Assembly: GCF_000315235.1 (NCBI RefSeq)
Contig: NZ_BALG01000042.1
Location: 1-64,000, forward strand
Direction: 5' to 3'
Length of the DNA stretch: 64,000 bases
From: Paenibacillus popilliae ATCC 14706
GTDB taxonomy: Bacteria; Bacillota; Bacilli; Paenibacillales; Paenibacillaceae
The position numbers and the translations under genes are program-made. Positions 26,701-34,522 of the stretch are shown here, in pieces. The notes under the pieces are model-generated. The model ran no database searches. It was not told the DNA's origin and saw only the letters and a program-made list of their open reading frames with translations. Each line of letters starts with the position of its first letter. The stretch's first letter is position 1.

Positions 26701-26890
26701 TGTATTCCCGGGAACGAATCGGTTCATCCTTCACGAGGGAAGTGACGTAGCCAATGCCAACACCGCCTGCGAATAAGCAACATAGAATACCGAGCAGCAT
26801 GAGCCACTTCGTGACAGTCCAGATTCGACGTCCAACCGACTTTTTCGGCCTTGGCTTGTCGTCCTTTTCCGTCAGTTTCTCATCTACCAT
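23750..26890 (-). CDS. Class A penicillin-binding protein with C-terminal fibronectin-III domains
   Basis: 1046 residues. Short basic cytosolic tail, one membrane anchor (about 25-49), GT51 glycosyltransferase (ATEDNRFFEHMGID, GGSTLTQQLARQVF, ERILSKEEILTAYLNK), then a transpeptidase with SxxK in RQPGSTMKPLAAY, SLN in LNESLNLPAL and KTGS in AAKTGSTQNYADTWF. It polymerises and crosslinks peptidoglycan outside the membrane. After about residue 800 there are two fibronectin-III-like domains separated by a Gly/Ser/Asp linker, presumably for wall contact. The start follows AAGGAGG. The length is near the upper end for PBP1-type enzymes because of the FN3 tail. Confidence 0.93.
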   Translation of the reverse strand: MVDEKLTEKDDKPRPKKSVGRRIWTVTKWLMLLGILCCLFAGGVGIGYVTSLVKDEPIRSREYIEQKIQENAFTGFVYFNDGSPVGQLRTDEDRRPVTMDEIPQTVIDALIATEDNRFFEHMGIDIRGLSRAVVQKVLNKPVQTGGSTLTQQLARQVFLTLDRTDIRKAKEIFLSLRIERILSKEEILTAYLNKVSFGNGSSGYNLYGIKAAAKGIFKIDKLDQLNIAQSAYLAGLPQLPSVYSAFTGKGEINEEGIERAIKRQKLVLKRMLEEHKITQQQYDEALAFDIRGSIAKPNAKAYAIYPYLMLEAERAAAKVLVLQQYPEFTQADLRKRENAELLQNAREQLLHGGYKVYTTIDKMIYKAMKNVANNKDNFSPYSETKGLEQVAAMMIDHHTGAILGMIEGRDFYEEQMNFATQMMRQPGSTMKPLAAYLPALDQGLIQPASILDDAPMVLKDGSKGYHIPGNANMRYQGLVTARKALNESLNLPALKIYIEKLGVKQALDFVKKLGFTTIQPEDYYAQTGVIGGLSYGVTVEEITNAFGVIANDGKYNDPYMISKIVDSNGKIIYQHKVDSKPVVSEQSAYLMTDMLKTVITDPRGTGRRVQSEFNLFGQVEVAAKTGSTQNYADTWFVGYTPDVTMGVWVGYDQQIHVLNRDAYSRSTEIWSKVMNEVNKLKPELFETKQFSQPDDIVRMTVSGLSGKLPNELTKQAGRYVTELFDRKFVPTETEDALQRMKYITYDGVNYIPQDTTPDDMTREKVVIKREKPIQELIEELTQALNHLSSSSQRRSLSSYLPEDANTDAPAKVDPRKDDDEVPSPPSGVSMEELGDTTLRISFLRNGEADVVGYRLYRSLDGGPFKREEGTVLTGEALQFKTYYSSSHQYAYYVTAVDVAGNESAPSQTVTLGGANVEPNPDGSGNGSSDTQNPGSTGDGSADEDRQDQGTETGAQDEADSPPSTPGNPQASLTDMGLKLTWGTSSNNPSEYVIYYSSDGGLYERIGTTPTAQFELITISPAGWYRVTAVNTAGESSPTSAVQVKNP

Positions 26891-26923
26891 GCATTTTTTC
26901 CTCCTTATATTGCAGCGCTTTCC

Positions 26924-26932
26924 ATTATACCA
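26924..26932 (-). promoter_or_regulatory. Extended -10 promoter of the PBP gene
   Basis: On the minus strand, TGGTATAAT is an extended -10 (TGnTATAAT), about 34 bases before the ATG. The -35 is poor, as is usual for this class. Confidence 0.55.
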
Positions 26933-27159
26933 CAAAAGTTGATTTGATAGATGTTACTTTCCTTATCAACTTACAAAATGATGTTTGGAAAGCGGAAGGC
27001 GAAGCAAATGATTTGACGAACCGGATCGGTTGTGCTATAAAAGCGATGATTGAATCAACCTTCGCAAAAAATAGGGTTTCCCAACAGCCTGAGTTTTGCT
27101 GTTGAACAGCCTTCTTATTGCGGTCTTGGTGCGCACAGAGCAAGAAAAAAGGCCGCAAA
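26933..27159. other. Non-coding stretch between PBP promoter and rpsD terminator
   Basis: AT-rich intergenic DNA with no plausible gene, tRNA or riboswitch that I can see. Confidence 0.4.
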
Positions 27160-27163
27160 AAAT

Positions 27164-27191
27164 CGCCGTCCATACGGAACGGCGATTCGTT
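27164..27191 (-). terminator. rpsD terminator
   Basis: AATCGCCGT / ACGGCGATT hairpin. On the minus strand it is followed by TTTTTTGCGG. Confidence 0.85.
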
Positions 27192-27207
27192 GCCTAAGAT
27201 GAGCATC

Positions 27208-27810
27208 TTAACGGCTGTAGAACTCGACGATTTGCTTCTCATCGATCTCTTGGGACAATTCTCCGCGCTCTGGCAGGCGGATGTACTTGCCTTCAAGAGC
27301 AGCTTCGTTGAATTCCAAGTAGTTCGGAAGGTGATGACGGCCTTCCATCGCTTCTTTGATCACTTTCAGGCTGCGACTTCTCTCACGAAGGCCGATAACG
27401 TCGCCTGGAGTAACGATATAGGATGGGATGTCGACCTTCTTGCCATTTACCGTAACATGGCCGTGAGCAACCAATTGGCGGGCGCCTGCGCGGGAATTCG
27501 AGAACCCGAGGCGGTATACCAAGTTGTCCAGACGGCTCTCCAGCAGGAACATGAAGTTCTCACCGGCGATGCCTTGCATTTTGGTTGCACGGTCGAACAA
27601 GGTGCGGAATTGCTTCTCGCCCAAGCCGTACATATGGCGAAGCTTTTGTTTCTCTTGCAGTTGAACAGCGTAGCCGCTCAATTTTTTGCGCATACCCGGA
27701 CCGTGTTGTCCTGGAGGATACGCGCGATTTTTCAGTTCTTTGCCTGTGCCGCTCAGAGAGATGCCGAGACGGCGGCTCAATTTAAACTTAGGACCTGTGT
27801 AACGTGCCAT
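27208..27810 (-). CDS. rpsD: 30S ribosomal protein S4
   Basis: 200 residues, exact Bacillales length, starting [20 protein letters not shown]. The S4 RNA-binding domain is [13 protein letters not shown] plus [20 protein letters not shown]. It binds 16S rRNA early in 30S assembly and represses its own synthesis in Bacillus. The N-terminal segment has none of the four zinc-ribbon cysteines found in some S4 paralogues, so this is the C-minus form. GAAGGAG precedes the ATG. Monocistronic with a terminator immediately after. Confidence 0.97.
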   Translation of the reverse strand: MARYTGPKFKLSRRLGISLSGTGKELKNRAYPPGQHGPGMRKKLSGYAVQLQEKQKLRHMYGLGEKQFRTLFDRATKMQGIAGENFMFLLESRLDNLVYRLGFSNSRAGARQLVAHGHVTVNGKKVDIPSYIVTPGDVIGLRERSRSLKVIKEAMEGRHHLPNYLEFNEAALEGKYIRLPERGELSQEIDEKQIVEFYSR

Positions 27811-27980
27811 ATGAAAGTTGACTCCTTCTCAAACGAATGTTAGATAATGGGTCGCTTTGCGCCGATTCCCATCCTTATGCTGAAATCAATCAGCTCCGGC
27901 ACAGGGTTTCAGCCGCTGCCCGTCCGGCGATGGAAATACGTGAGGGTGACACAACAGTTCTCCCCTTATACATCTAATAA
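27811..27980 (-). ncRNA. Long rpsD leader, candidate S4 autoregulatory element
   Basis: Between the rpsD promoter and its ATG there are about 170 transcribed bases with several inverted segments (for example GGCAGCGGCTGAAA with TTTCAGC, and GGGTCGC with GCGCAAAGCGACCC). B. subtilis rpsD is autorepressed by S4 binding a structured leader. The length and position fit such an element, but I could not fold it reliably. Confidence 0.5.
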
Positions 27981-27981
27981 T

Positions 27982-28009
27982 TCTATAAGATCATCAGGCT
28001 CAATGTCAA
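27982..28009 (-). promoter_or_regulatory. Sigma-A promoter of rpsD
   Basis: On the minus strand, TTGACA (28009-28004) and TATAGA (27987-27982) are separated by 16 nt, followed by AT. Confidence 0.8.
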
Positions 28010-28223
28010 GACTGCCTGCTGCAATCTCGTGTTTTTCAATGATTCTATCTAATAATAGAAAAAAAGTAAATATTTTACGATATGTGGCTTACAAACCGTA
28101 GATCTTTCAACATAGTTCTTATGACCTGAAAAAACTTTTAGAAGGTTGTATCGAAGTAGTACATTTTAGTAGAGATATATTGTATGATAATATATAGTAC
28201 CCTTTATATAGAAGGAGAAGAGC
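28010..28223. other. Divergent intergenic region between rpsD and the diguanylate cyclase
   Basis: AT-rich. Near its right end TATGATAATATATAG (about 28181-28196) gives overlapping -10-like boxes for the cyclase gene. No further gene is visible. Confidence 0.45.
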
Positions 28224-30182
28224 ATGACGGAACGTCTAGTCCATCACCAGTCAATTGAATCGGACATGAAGGTTATAGGGACGAACGATTCAGTCCCGAA
28301 CGGAACCCGGGATCTGCAGCCTCTATCATGGGACAGCTGGGTGTTGCAGCGGGATGCGAATGTTTTCGATTTCCCTGATTTGCAGTCGCCGCTGCAATCC
28401 GCCTACAAGGAATGGGCGAATGATTTGCCTGCCCGCGCTTGTGTTCTGCGAGGCCGTATGGCGTTATTTGATTATGTGGGCAAGTGGATGGCGGGCGACT
28501 CCGAATTATCCGGCGAAGCCGCAGCCGACCGCGCAGCCGCTGCCGCACTCCAGGAAGGCAAGCTGGCCGTCCGGACGGGAGTCGGCTACTTCTATGCCGC
28601 CTGCCCGCTGCTGAACAAGCGGGAAGAGAGCTTCGCTGCAGTCGTATGCCGTTTGGACGCGGCTCCGGATGAATCGTTCTCCGTAGGCATGGATGCATGG
28701 GTTTATGGACTTCGAACGCATTTTTACCGGCAATTCGAGCTGGTCATTGTCGACGAGCTGGTGCGAACGCTGAGAACGGCCGAACGGGAGCTGAAGCGCC
28801 GCGATGTGCTGCATGGCGCTATTCGGCACATGCATGACCGGATCAATGTCGATTCCGTATTATCGCAGATTATGTCCAGCGTCGAGCAGTTGGTTCCGGA
28901 AGCGCGGATTGAGGTCTATTTGTCCCAGGATCACACCAGCTCGAATCTGAAGGTAAAGCCTTTGTTGTTCCAGCCGGGAAGCGACGGCGTTGTGCGTCAA
29001 GCCTTCATGAAGGGAGACGTATGTTATGAACGTGACGGAGCGGACAGTGATACGGAAGTAGGGTTTGCGCTGTGCGGCGAGCAGGGGGCCTATGGCGTGA
29101 TTAAGGTCAGCTTTCCCGGGATGGCGCCGGATCCTTCCGATGTACAGCTTATTCAGCTTATTGTGGAGACGGCCGGCACGGCCTTCGAGAATGCCCGTCT
29201 TCATGAGCAGGCGAATAAAGTCATACAAGAGCTGCGCTTCATCAATGACTTGACGAAGCGCATCAATCAGAGCTTGCGGCTGCAGGATGTGTTCCATGAT
29301 GCGACCCACGAGCTGCTGCGCGTGTTTCGGGCCGACTTCTGCACACTGCTTCAATTGAACGCGGAGCGGCAGTGCTATGAAGTAGTGTCCAGCAACATGG
29401 AAGAATTCGATGATGCGCATTTATCCTTCGATGAAGGATTGTTCGGTCATATGTATGTGGAAAAGGAGCCGGTCATCGTATCCGATATTGAGATGGACGC
29501 ACCCGCGTCCATGCAGTTTTTCGAGAAGCTGAATTATCATTCTGTCATCGCCGCGCCCTTGTTCGGCAGCGGGGAGATGGTGGGCATCGTCATTCTTGCT
29601 GATCGGCGCAAGCAATTCTTCACTTATGACAATTTCAAGCTGTTGCAGATGCTGGCGACCCACATCGGGCTGGCGATCGCGAATGCAGCGCTGCATAGCA
29701 GGGTCAAGCATCTCGCCAACAACGATCAGCTGACCGGGTTATATGCGCGCCATTACTTGGACAAGCAGATCCAGCGCCAGCAACAGAGCGACTTCTGCGG
29801 TTCGCTTATCGTCGTGGACATCGATCATTTCAAGCAGATCAATGACCGCTACGGCCACCAGGTGGGCGATAAAATATTGAGTCAGGTCAGTCATATTATT
29901 CGCAGCTCGATTCGCGAATCTGATATCGCGGCCCGTTGGGGCGGCGAGGAGTTGGCGGTATACCTTCCACAGCTCAGCATCGGCCAGACGATACGGGTTG
30001 CGGAACGGATTCGGATCCGGGTGGATAACGAGACGGAGCCGCATGTCACAGTCTCCTGCGGCATTGCCGACTGGAGTTGGAAGGACGATATTGTCAGTGT
30101 CGAATCGCTGTTCTACCGTGCCGACATGGCGCTGTATGAAGCGAAGGACAGCGGGCGGAATCAGATCCGCATCAGCACCTAG
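28224..30182 (+). CDS. Diguanylate cyclase with two GAF-like domains
   Basis: 652 residues, soluble. The N-terminal 190 residues are unassigned. Two GAF-type sensory domains follow (about 195-325 and 340-490, for example LFGHMYVEKEPVIVSDIEMD and IAAPLFGSGEMVGIVILAD). A GGDEF domain (500-650) starts LANNDQLTGLYARHYLD, with VVDIDHFKQINDRYGH and the active loop WGGEELAVYLP (GGEEL in place of GGEEF). RESD lies five residues before GGEEL, so the inhibitory c-di-GMP I-site is present. It should make c-di-GMP in response to an unknown ligand. AAGGAGAAGAGC precedes the ATG. Monocistronic. Confidence 0.9.
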   Translation: MTERLVHHQSIESDMKVIGTNDSVPNGTRDLQPLSWDSWVLQRDANVFDFPDLQSPLQSAYKEWANDLPARACVLRGRMALFDYVGKWMAGDSELSGEAAADRAAAAALQEGKLAVRTGVGYFYAACPLLNKREESFAAVVCRLDAAPDESFSVGMDAWVYGLRTHFYRQFELVIVDELVRTLRTAERELKRRDVLHGAIRHMHDRINVDSVLSQIMSSVEQLVPEARIEVYLSQDHTSSNLKVKPLLFQPGSDGVVRQAFMKGDVCYERDGADSDTEVGFALCGEQGAYGVIKVSFPGMAPDPSDVQLIQLIVETAGTAFENARLHEQANKVIQELRFINDLTKRINQSLRLQDVFHDATHELLRVFRADFCTLLQLNAERQCYEVVSSNMEEFDDAHLSFDEGLFGHMYVEKEPVIVSDIEMDAPASMQFFEKLNYHSVIAAPLFGSGEMVGIVILADRRKQFFTYDNFKLLQMLATHIGLAIANAALHSRVKHLANNDQLTGLYARHYLDKQIQRQQQSDFCGSLIVVDIDHFKQINDRYGHQVGDKILSQVSHIIRSSIRESDIAARWGGEELAVYLPQLSIGQTIRVAERIRIRVDNETEPHVTVSCGIADWSWKDDIVSVESLFYRADMALYEAKDSGRNQIRIST

Positions 30183-30232
30183 CATGCGGCGCTGCCTGAT
30201 GAATAATCCCAATTCAAGCGTGAGACGATAGT

Positions 30233-30270
30233 AGAGATGGGCGATCAATGTCCATCTCTTTCTATTTTGG
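30233..30270 (+). terminator. Terminator of the diguanylate cyclase gene
   Basis: AGAGATGG / CCATCTCT followed by TTCTATTTTGG. Confidence 0.75.
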
Positions 30271-30333
30271 TAAATCGGTCCTTTTTTTGGGGATTGAAAA
30301 TTTTGTTGCGACAAGAGAAGGGGAGGATTCGTT

Positions 30334-31128
30334 ATGGGCGGGACGATAGGCCAGGGGCGAAGATGCATCTTGTTGTCCGCAATCATTACCGGATTCGTCA
30401 TCCTGTTGCACGGATGCGGAGTAACCGCTAATCCCGATGATATACTGAACCGGGCCCTAAGCGGAGTTGGGGGTCAGGATCAAGTGCGGTTCGAAGGCTT
30501 GGCGGAGATATGCGTCGGCAAGGACATGCTGCTAACCAAGCAATTCCGGTATGAAGGAGAGGCGAAGCAGCACAAGGGCGTCCATATGAAGCTGAGCGCC
30601 GATATGGATCAGCGGACGACCGCCAAGCGCTGGAATCCGGTAACGCAGATGGATCAATTGCAGCGGATCCCGGATAAGCAGGTCTCCCTCCTGTCTCAAG
30701 GGGAGGGGCCTGTTGGGGCGAAGGGGACTGGACAAGGCAACAAGACAGAGCAAGAAGGGAGAGAACTGGTTCCGCTGCAAGTAACGTTGTCCAACGAGGA
30801 TGCGAAGCGAATCTATATCAGCCAGTTGGAGGAGGATTATAAGCGGATCATTCCCCCTTCCGAGCCGTACCAGAAAATGCGTCGTTCGCTGAGTGAGCAG
30901 GAACGGAGCAGATTAGATGCGGAGCTGAAGACAATTGTGGACCGAAGCCGGTCTGACCTGGATCACAAGCTGAAGGCCGCCAGCATCGCCGGGCGTTATG
31001 TCGTCTGGGTGGAGCGGCGCCATTCCTTGCCTGTCATCCTGGAAGGATGGTTTACGGCCGGCTATAATGACAATGGCAAGGAACGCCGGGAGACCGTTCA
31101 TACGAAGACGAGGTTCTCTTATAAGTAA
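30334..31128 (+). CDS. Putative lipoprotein
   Basis: 264 residues. The signal peptide RRCILLSAIITGFVILLHGC has lipobox LHGC, so it is likely lipid-anchored on the outer face of the membrane. The mature part is hydrophilic; GVGGQDQVRFEGLAEICVGK, AKRWNPVTQMDQLQRIPDKQ and a C-terminal beta part (RYVVWVERRHSLPVILEGW, VHTKTRFSYK) resemble outer-surface proteins that bind a hydrophobic ligand, but no family is assignable. GGGGAGG ribosome site. Possibly cotranscribed with no neighbour; a GC-rich hairpin follows. Confidence 0.7.
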   Translation: MGGTIGQGRRCILLSAIITGFVILLHGCGVTANPDDILNRALSGVGGQDQVRFEGLAEICVGKDMLLTKQFRYEGEAKQHKGVHMKLSADMDQRTTAKRWNPVTQMDQLQRIPDKQVSLLSQGEGPVGAKGTGQGNKTEQEGRELVPLQVTLSNEDAKRIYISQLEEDYKRIIPPSEPYQKMRRSLSEQERSRLDAELKTIVDRSRSDLDHKLKAASIAGRYVVWVERRHSLPVILEGWFTAGYNDNGKERRETVHTKTRFSYK

Positions 31129-31187
31129 CGCCGCAGCGTCCCGAGCCTGGCCGGTCCGCAGCCAATCGAGAGCGCGGCGCTGTTTTC
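31129..31187 (+). terminator. Candidate terminator after the lipoprotein gene
   Basis: CGCCGC and GCGGCG pair around a 30-40 nt GC-rich loop with secondary stems, followed by CTGTTTTCG. Confidence 0.5.
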
Positions 31188-31255
31188 GATAAGCGCTCAT
31201 GTTACAAGTAGGTAAGGTTTCATCATTTTATCGGCCGACCGAGGAGGAACATGAC

Positions 31256-32371
31256 ATGAAAGACCCAAGATTGCAGAAGCTGGCACAGAACTTGGTTCAA
31301 TATTCCATCAATGTGCAGTCAGGTGAAAATGTGCTGATTGAGATGATTGGCTCCGAGCGCGAACTGGTAATGATGCTAGTAAATGAAGTCGCGGCGCGGG
31401 GCGGCCGCCCGTTCGTGCAACTGACCGACCGTAAAGTGCTGCGCTCGCTGATCAAGATCGCGTCTGAGGAGCAGATAAAGACGTGGCGGGAATATGATTT
31501 GCTTCGGATGCAGAACATGCAGGGATATATCGGGATTCGCGCCGGGGAGAACGCGAACGAAATGTCGGATGTGCCGGAAGACAAAATGAAGCTGTATGAC
31601 ACCATTTATTCGCATCCGGTACATATGGAAGAGCGTGTCAAGCGCACGAAGTGGGTCGTGCTTCGTTATCCGAACGCTTCAATGGCCCAGTTGGCCAACA
31701 CGTCAACGGAAGCGTTTGAAGATTTCTACTTCGATGTGTGTAATCTGGATTACTTCAAGATGGACAAAGCGATGGAGCCGCTGAAGGCGCTGATGGACCG
31801 CACCGACAAGATCCGCCTGACCGGCCCGGGAACCGACCTAACGTTCTCGATCCGGGGCATTGGGTCTGTTAAATGCTCGGGGCAGAACAATATCCCGGAT
31901 GGCGAGGTCTATACCGCGCCGGTTCGCGATTCGGTCAATGGCACGTTGACCTACAATACGCCATCGATTTATAACGGCTTCACCTTTGAGAATATTTCGT
32001 TCCGGTTCGAGAAGGGCAAAATTGTGAAAGCGTCGAGCAATGATACGGACCGGATCAACCATATTCTCCATACGGACGAGGGGGCGAGCCATATCGGGGA
32101 GTTTGCGATTGGGGTTAATCCGTATATTTTGCATCCAATGAAGGATACGCTGTTCGATGAGAAGATTGCGGGCAGCATCCACTTTACGCCGGGTCAGGCC
32201 TATGAGACGGCAGACAACGGCAACCGTTCCTCGATCCATTGGGACCTGGTACTGATCCAGCGTCCGGAGTATGGCGGAGGGGAAATGTATTTCGACGATG
32301 TTCTTGTGCGTAAAGACGGACTTTTTGTCATCCCTGAGCTGGAGTGCTTGAACCCGGAGCGTCTGAAATAA
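31256..32371 (+). CDS. ampS: M29-family aminopeptidase
   Basis: 371 residues, slightly shorter than the 410-residue norm. MKDPRLQKLAQNLVQYSINV, then NVLIEMIGSERELVMMLVNE, the metal-binding GTDLTFSIRG, the glutamate in IPDGEVYTAPVRDSVNGT, and HTDEGASHIGEFAIGVNP and GSIHFTPG are the M29 signature regions. It is a cobalt- or zinc-dependent leucine-type aminopeptidase acting on short peptides in the cytosol. GAGGAGGAAC precedes the ATG. Separate transcript from its neighbours as far as I can tell. Confidence 0.9.
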   Translation: MKDPRLQKLAQNLVQYSINVQSGENVLIEMIGSERELVMMLVNEVAARGGRPFVQLTDRKVLRSLIKIASEEQIKTWREYDLLRMQNMQGYIGIRAGENANEMSDVPEDKMKLYDTIYSHPVHMEERVKRTKWVVLRYPNASMAQLANTSTEAFEDFYFDVCNLDYFKMDKAMEPLKALMDRTDKIRLTGPGTDLTFSIRGIGSVKCSGQNNIPDGEVYTAPVRDSVNGTLTYNTPSIYNGFTFENISFRFEKGKIVKASSNDTDRINHILHTDEGASHIGEFAIGVNPYILHPMKDTLFDEKIAGSIHFTPGQAYETADNGNRSSIHWDLVLIQRPEYGGGEMYFDDVLVRKDGLFVIPELECLNPERLK

Positions 32372-32412
32372 GCGGAATCCGTTGATTTTCACATGTTTTT
32401 GCAGATTTATTA

Positions 32413-32442
32413 TTGCGTCAAGCGTCTCATTCGCGGTATGAT
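32413..32442 (+). promoter_or_regulatory. Sigma-A promoter of the HPr-like gene
   Basis: TTGCGT and TATGAT are separated by 18 nt, about 48 bases before the ATG. Confidence 0.6.
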
Positions 32443-32490
32443 GGAAATGTAAGGATACTAGTCGAACTAATTGATGATGGAGGGATTTCG

Positions 32491-32733
32491 ATGTCTAATA
32501 ACACGGCAATTGTGGAAATCTCACAAGCAGCAAGCAAATTCAGATCTTCGATAGTCTTGCAAGCTGACAACAAATACATTGATGTTAAGAGCATTCTGGG
32601 TCTGTTCACGACCTTGGTGGGCAACCAGAAGTACGAGCTTCACGTTCATGGGCCGGATGCGGATGAAGCGAAGACAGCGATGGCGGAAGTATTCAAGAAG
32701 CATGGATTGGACGTATCTGTTGTAGCGGAGTAA
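32491..32733 (+). CDS. HPr-fold protein lacking the phosphorylatable histidine
   Basis: 80 residues. ASKFRSSIVLQADNKYIDVK followed by SILGLFTTLVG aligns residue for residue with HPr (ASKYDADVNLEYNGKTVNLK then SIMGVMSL), keeping the serine equivalent to Ser46 (Ser34 here) that HPr kinase phosphorylates. The N-terminal GIHARPAT loop with His15 is absent; the first strand leads straight into the helix, about 12 residues shorter than HPr. It therefore cannot carry PTS phosphate. It recalls Crh, which also lacks His15 but retains regulation at Ser46. TGATGGAGGGA ribosome site. Monocistronic with its own promoter and terminator. Confidence 0.8.
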   Translation: MSNNTAIVEISQAASKFRSSIVLQADNKYIDVKSILGLFTTLVGNQKYELHVHGPDADEAKTAMAEVFKKHGLDVSVVAE

Positions 32734-32737
32734 CAGC

Positions 32738-32768
32738 GAGAGCCGGAGCAGGATGTTCCGGCTCTTTC
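32738..32768 (+). terminator. Terminator of the HPr-like gene
   Basis: GAGCCGGA / TCCGGCTC around GCAGGATGT, followed by TTTCT. Confidence 0.85.
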
Positions 32769-32834
32769 TATAATCTATTGCCATGATAGCGGCTAGCGGA
32801 GATTGCACAGCATAAGAGAAGTTCGTCATGCATC

Positions 32835-32863
32835 TTGTGTTACCCGTCATGATCGTCTAATAT
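32835..32863 (+). promoter_or_regulatory. Sigma-A promoter of ylaN
   Basis: TTGTGT and TAATAT are separated by 17 nt, about 47 bases before the ylaN ATG. Confidence 0.65.
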
Positions 32864-32910
32864 TAGAGTTAGAACAATCGTGACTTCAAGTCATAGGGGG
32901 GAAACCAGGC

Positions 32911-33201
32911 ATGTCTTCGTCGAATGTGTTGCAACAGCTAAGTGACAGAGCGCTCACTCTGCTAGAAGCGGATGCGCATCAAATAGAGAAACTCATCCAG
33001 GTCCAGATGGAGAACTTGGCGACGCGTTACTGCCCTCTCTATGAGGAAGTATTGGATACGCAAATGTACGGTTTTTCTCGGCAGGTTGACTTCGCAATTC
33101 GAGCCGGACTGGTGGAGGAAAGCGTTGGCAAGCAGCTTGTCAGCAAGCTGGAACGCAATCTGGCTACCTTGTATGAGGCATTGAATAAGGCTACTCAATA
33201 A
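32911..33201 (+). CDS. ylaN: YlaN (UPF0358/DUF1507)
   Basis: 96 residues, all-helical, with the family core ALTLLEADAHQIEKLIQVQM, LATRYCPLYEEVLDTQMYGF and VDFAIRAGLVEESVGKQLVS. YlaN is conserved in Bacillales and has been linked to iron homeostasis through Fur in B. subtilis and Staphylococcus. In B. subtilis ylaN is directly upstream of ftsW. Here a CaCA antiporter and a Gls24-type gene lie between. AGGGGGGA ribosome site. Confidence 0.9.
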   Translation: MSSSNVLQQLSDRALTLLEADAHQIEKLIQVQMENLATRYCPLYEEVLDTQMYGFSRQVDFAIRAGLVEESVGKQLVSKLERNLATLYEALNKATQ

Positions 33202-33238
33202 TTGCTATCGCGTTACGCGGGTATCCGCGAACACAGGA

Positions 33239-33265
33239 AGGCCCGGGATTTTATATCCCGGGCCT
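33239..33265. terminator. Bidirectional terminator between ylaN and the cation antiporter
   Basis: The perfect 11-bp stem AGGCCCGGGAT / ATCCCGGGCCT lies between the convergent genes. Confidence 0.85.
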
Positions 33266-33293
33266 ATTGAGTGCAGTCTCGTTTCTACCCAGC

Positions 33294-34358
33294 TTAGACA
33301 AGGTAGAAAGATACCCCCAGAATGATATAGACGGCGAGCAGCAGCAGACCTTCATACCAGTTCGTTCGTCCGTCCTGAGAGATCGATTTGGCGATGAATA
33401 CCGCTACCCCGATCGCGATCATCTCCAGGGTCGTGAATACGATGTCCATCGTCTGCCCGAACAGCGCGCTCACGAAGACAAGCACAGGAGCGACAAAGAG
33501 CGCGATTTGCAGACTGCTGCCGATTGCGATCTCCACGGCGGCCCCGATCTTGTTCTTCATGGCCATCATGACGGCGGCGCTGTGCTCTGCGGCATTGCCG
33601 ACGATGGCGATGACGAAGGCTCCGACGAACAGCTCCGACAAGCCGAATTGCGCCGTGAACGTATCCAACGTCCCGACAAGCCATTCACTGACGAAAGCAA
33701 CCATGACCGTGGAGATGACGAGGTAGAGCACGGATTTCCCTTTTGACCATTGCGGCTCCTCTTCCACCTGTTCCTCCGACCGCTCCGATTTTTCCGTCAG
33801 CATCTCCTTATGCGTGACCATGGAGAACAGAAGCCAGAGCAAATAAGCGGCGATGAGAATTCCGGCCACGACCAGGCTCAAGACTACAGTACCCGTCTCG
33901 CTGAGGGAATGGGTCGTGAATAAAGCGGCAGGCACGAACAGCGCGATCACGGCCAAGATCATTAGCGAGCCGTTCATACCGGCCAGGTTGGCGTTGAACG
34001 TCTGCACCTTATACTTGATGCCTCCAACAAGCACGCTCAATCCGAGCACAAGTAGGAGGTTGCCGATAATGGCGCCGGTCAGGCTCGCCTTGACCATGTC
34101 GAACAACCCTTCCCGCACCAGGAAAATCGCAATGATGAGTTCAGCCGCATTGCCGAAGGTCGCATTCAGGAATCCGCCCAGGCGCTGGCCCGCATAATGC
34201 GAGACGGCCTCTGTCGACCGGCCGAGGAATCCGGCCACGAACACAATCGCCACGGCGGACAGGGTGAACTGAAGCGTCATGTTCCAGGATAAGTAATGTC
34301 CGGTTGCGCTTAGGATGAAGGTCAGCCAGAGGATAATAAAGAACAATCGTTTTCCCAA
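33294..34358 (-). CDS. CaCA-family Ca2+/H+ antiporter
   Basis: 354 residues with eleven predicted spans in two homologous halves. The alpha-repeats are NATFGNAAELIIAIFLVREG (about 70-90) and VIAIVGNAAEHSAAVMMAMK (about 250-270), each with the GNAAE cation-binding core of CAX/ChaA transporters. An acidic loop (SERSEEQVEEEPQWSKG) separates the halves. It exports Ca2+ (possibly other cations) in exchange for protons. A TTG start (34358) is chosen because AGGGGTG lies 5 nt before it; earlier in-frame starts have no ribosome site. Confidence 0.9.
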   Translation of the reverse strand: MGKRLFFIILWLTFILSATGHYLSWNMTLQFTLSAVAIVFVAGFLGRSTEAVSHYAGQRLGGFLNATFGNAAELIIAIFLVREGLFDMVKASLTGAIIGNLLLVLGLSVLVGGIKYKVQTFNANLAGMNGSLMILAVIALFVPAALFTTHSLSETGTVVLSLVVAGILIAAYLLWLLFSMVTHKEMLTEKSERSEEQVEEEPQWSKGKSVLYLVISTVMVAFVSEWLVGTLDTFTAQFGLSELFVGAFVIAIVGNAAEHSAAVMMAMKNKIGAAVEIAIGSSLQIALFVAPVLVFVSALFGQTMDIVFTTLEMIAIGVAVFIAKSISQDGRTNWYEGLLLLAVYIILGVSFYLV

Positions 34359-34468
34359 AACATCACCCCTACTAAATTCATAATTACGTGAGATCATCCG
34401 ATATTTAATATAACCAACCGCATCGAGATCGTAAACAAAAATTACTGTCGTTACCTGTCATCAGGTGT

Positions 34469-34497
34469 TTGCTTTCAAGATTGGGGATCGGTACAAT
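34469..34497 (+). promoter_or_regulatory. Sigma-A promoter of the Gls24-type gene
   Basis: TTGCTT and TACAAT are separated by exactly 17 nt, 26 bases before the ATG. Confidence 0.75.
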
Positions 34498-34522
34498 AAA
34501 GATAAGAGAAAGGAGGATGACG

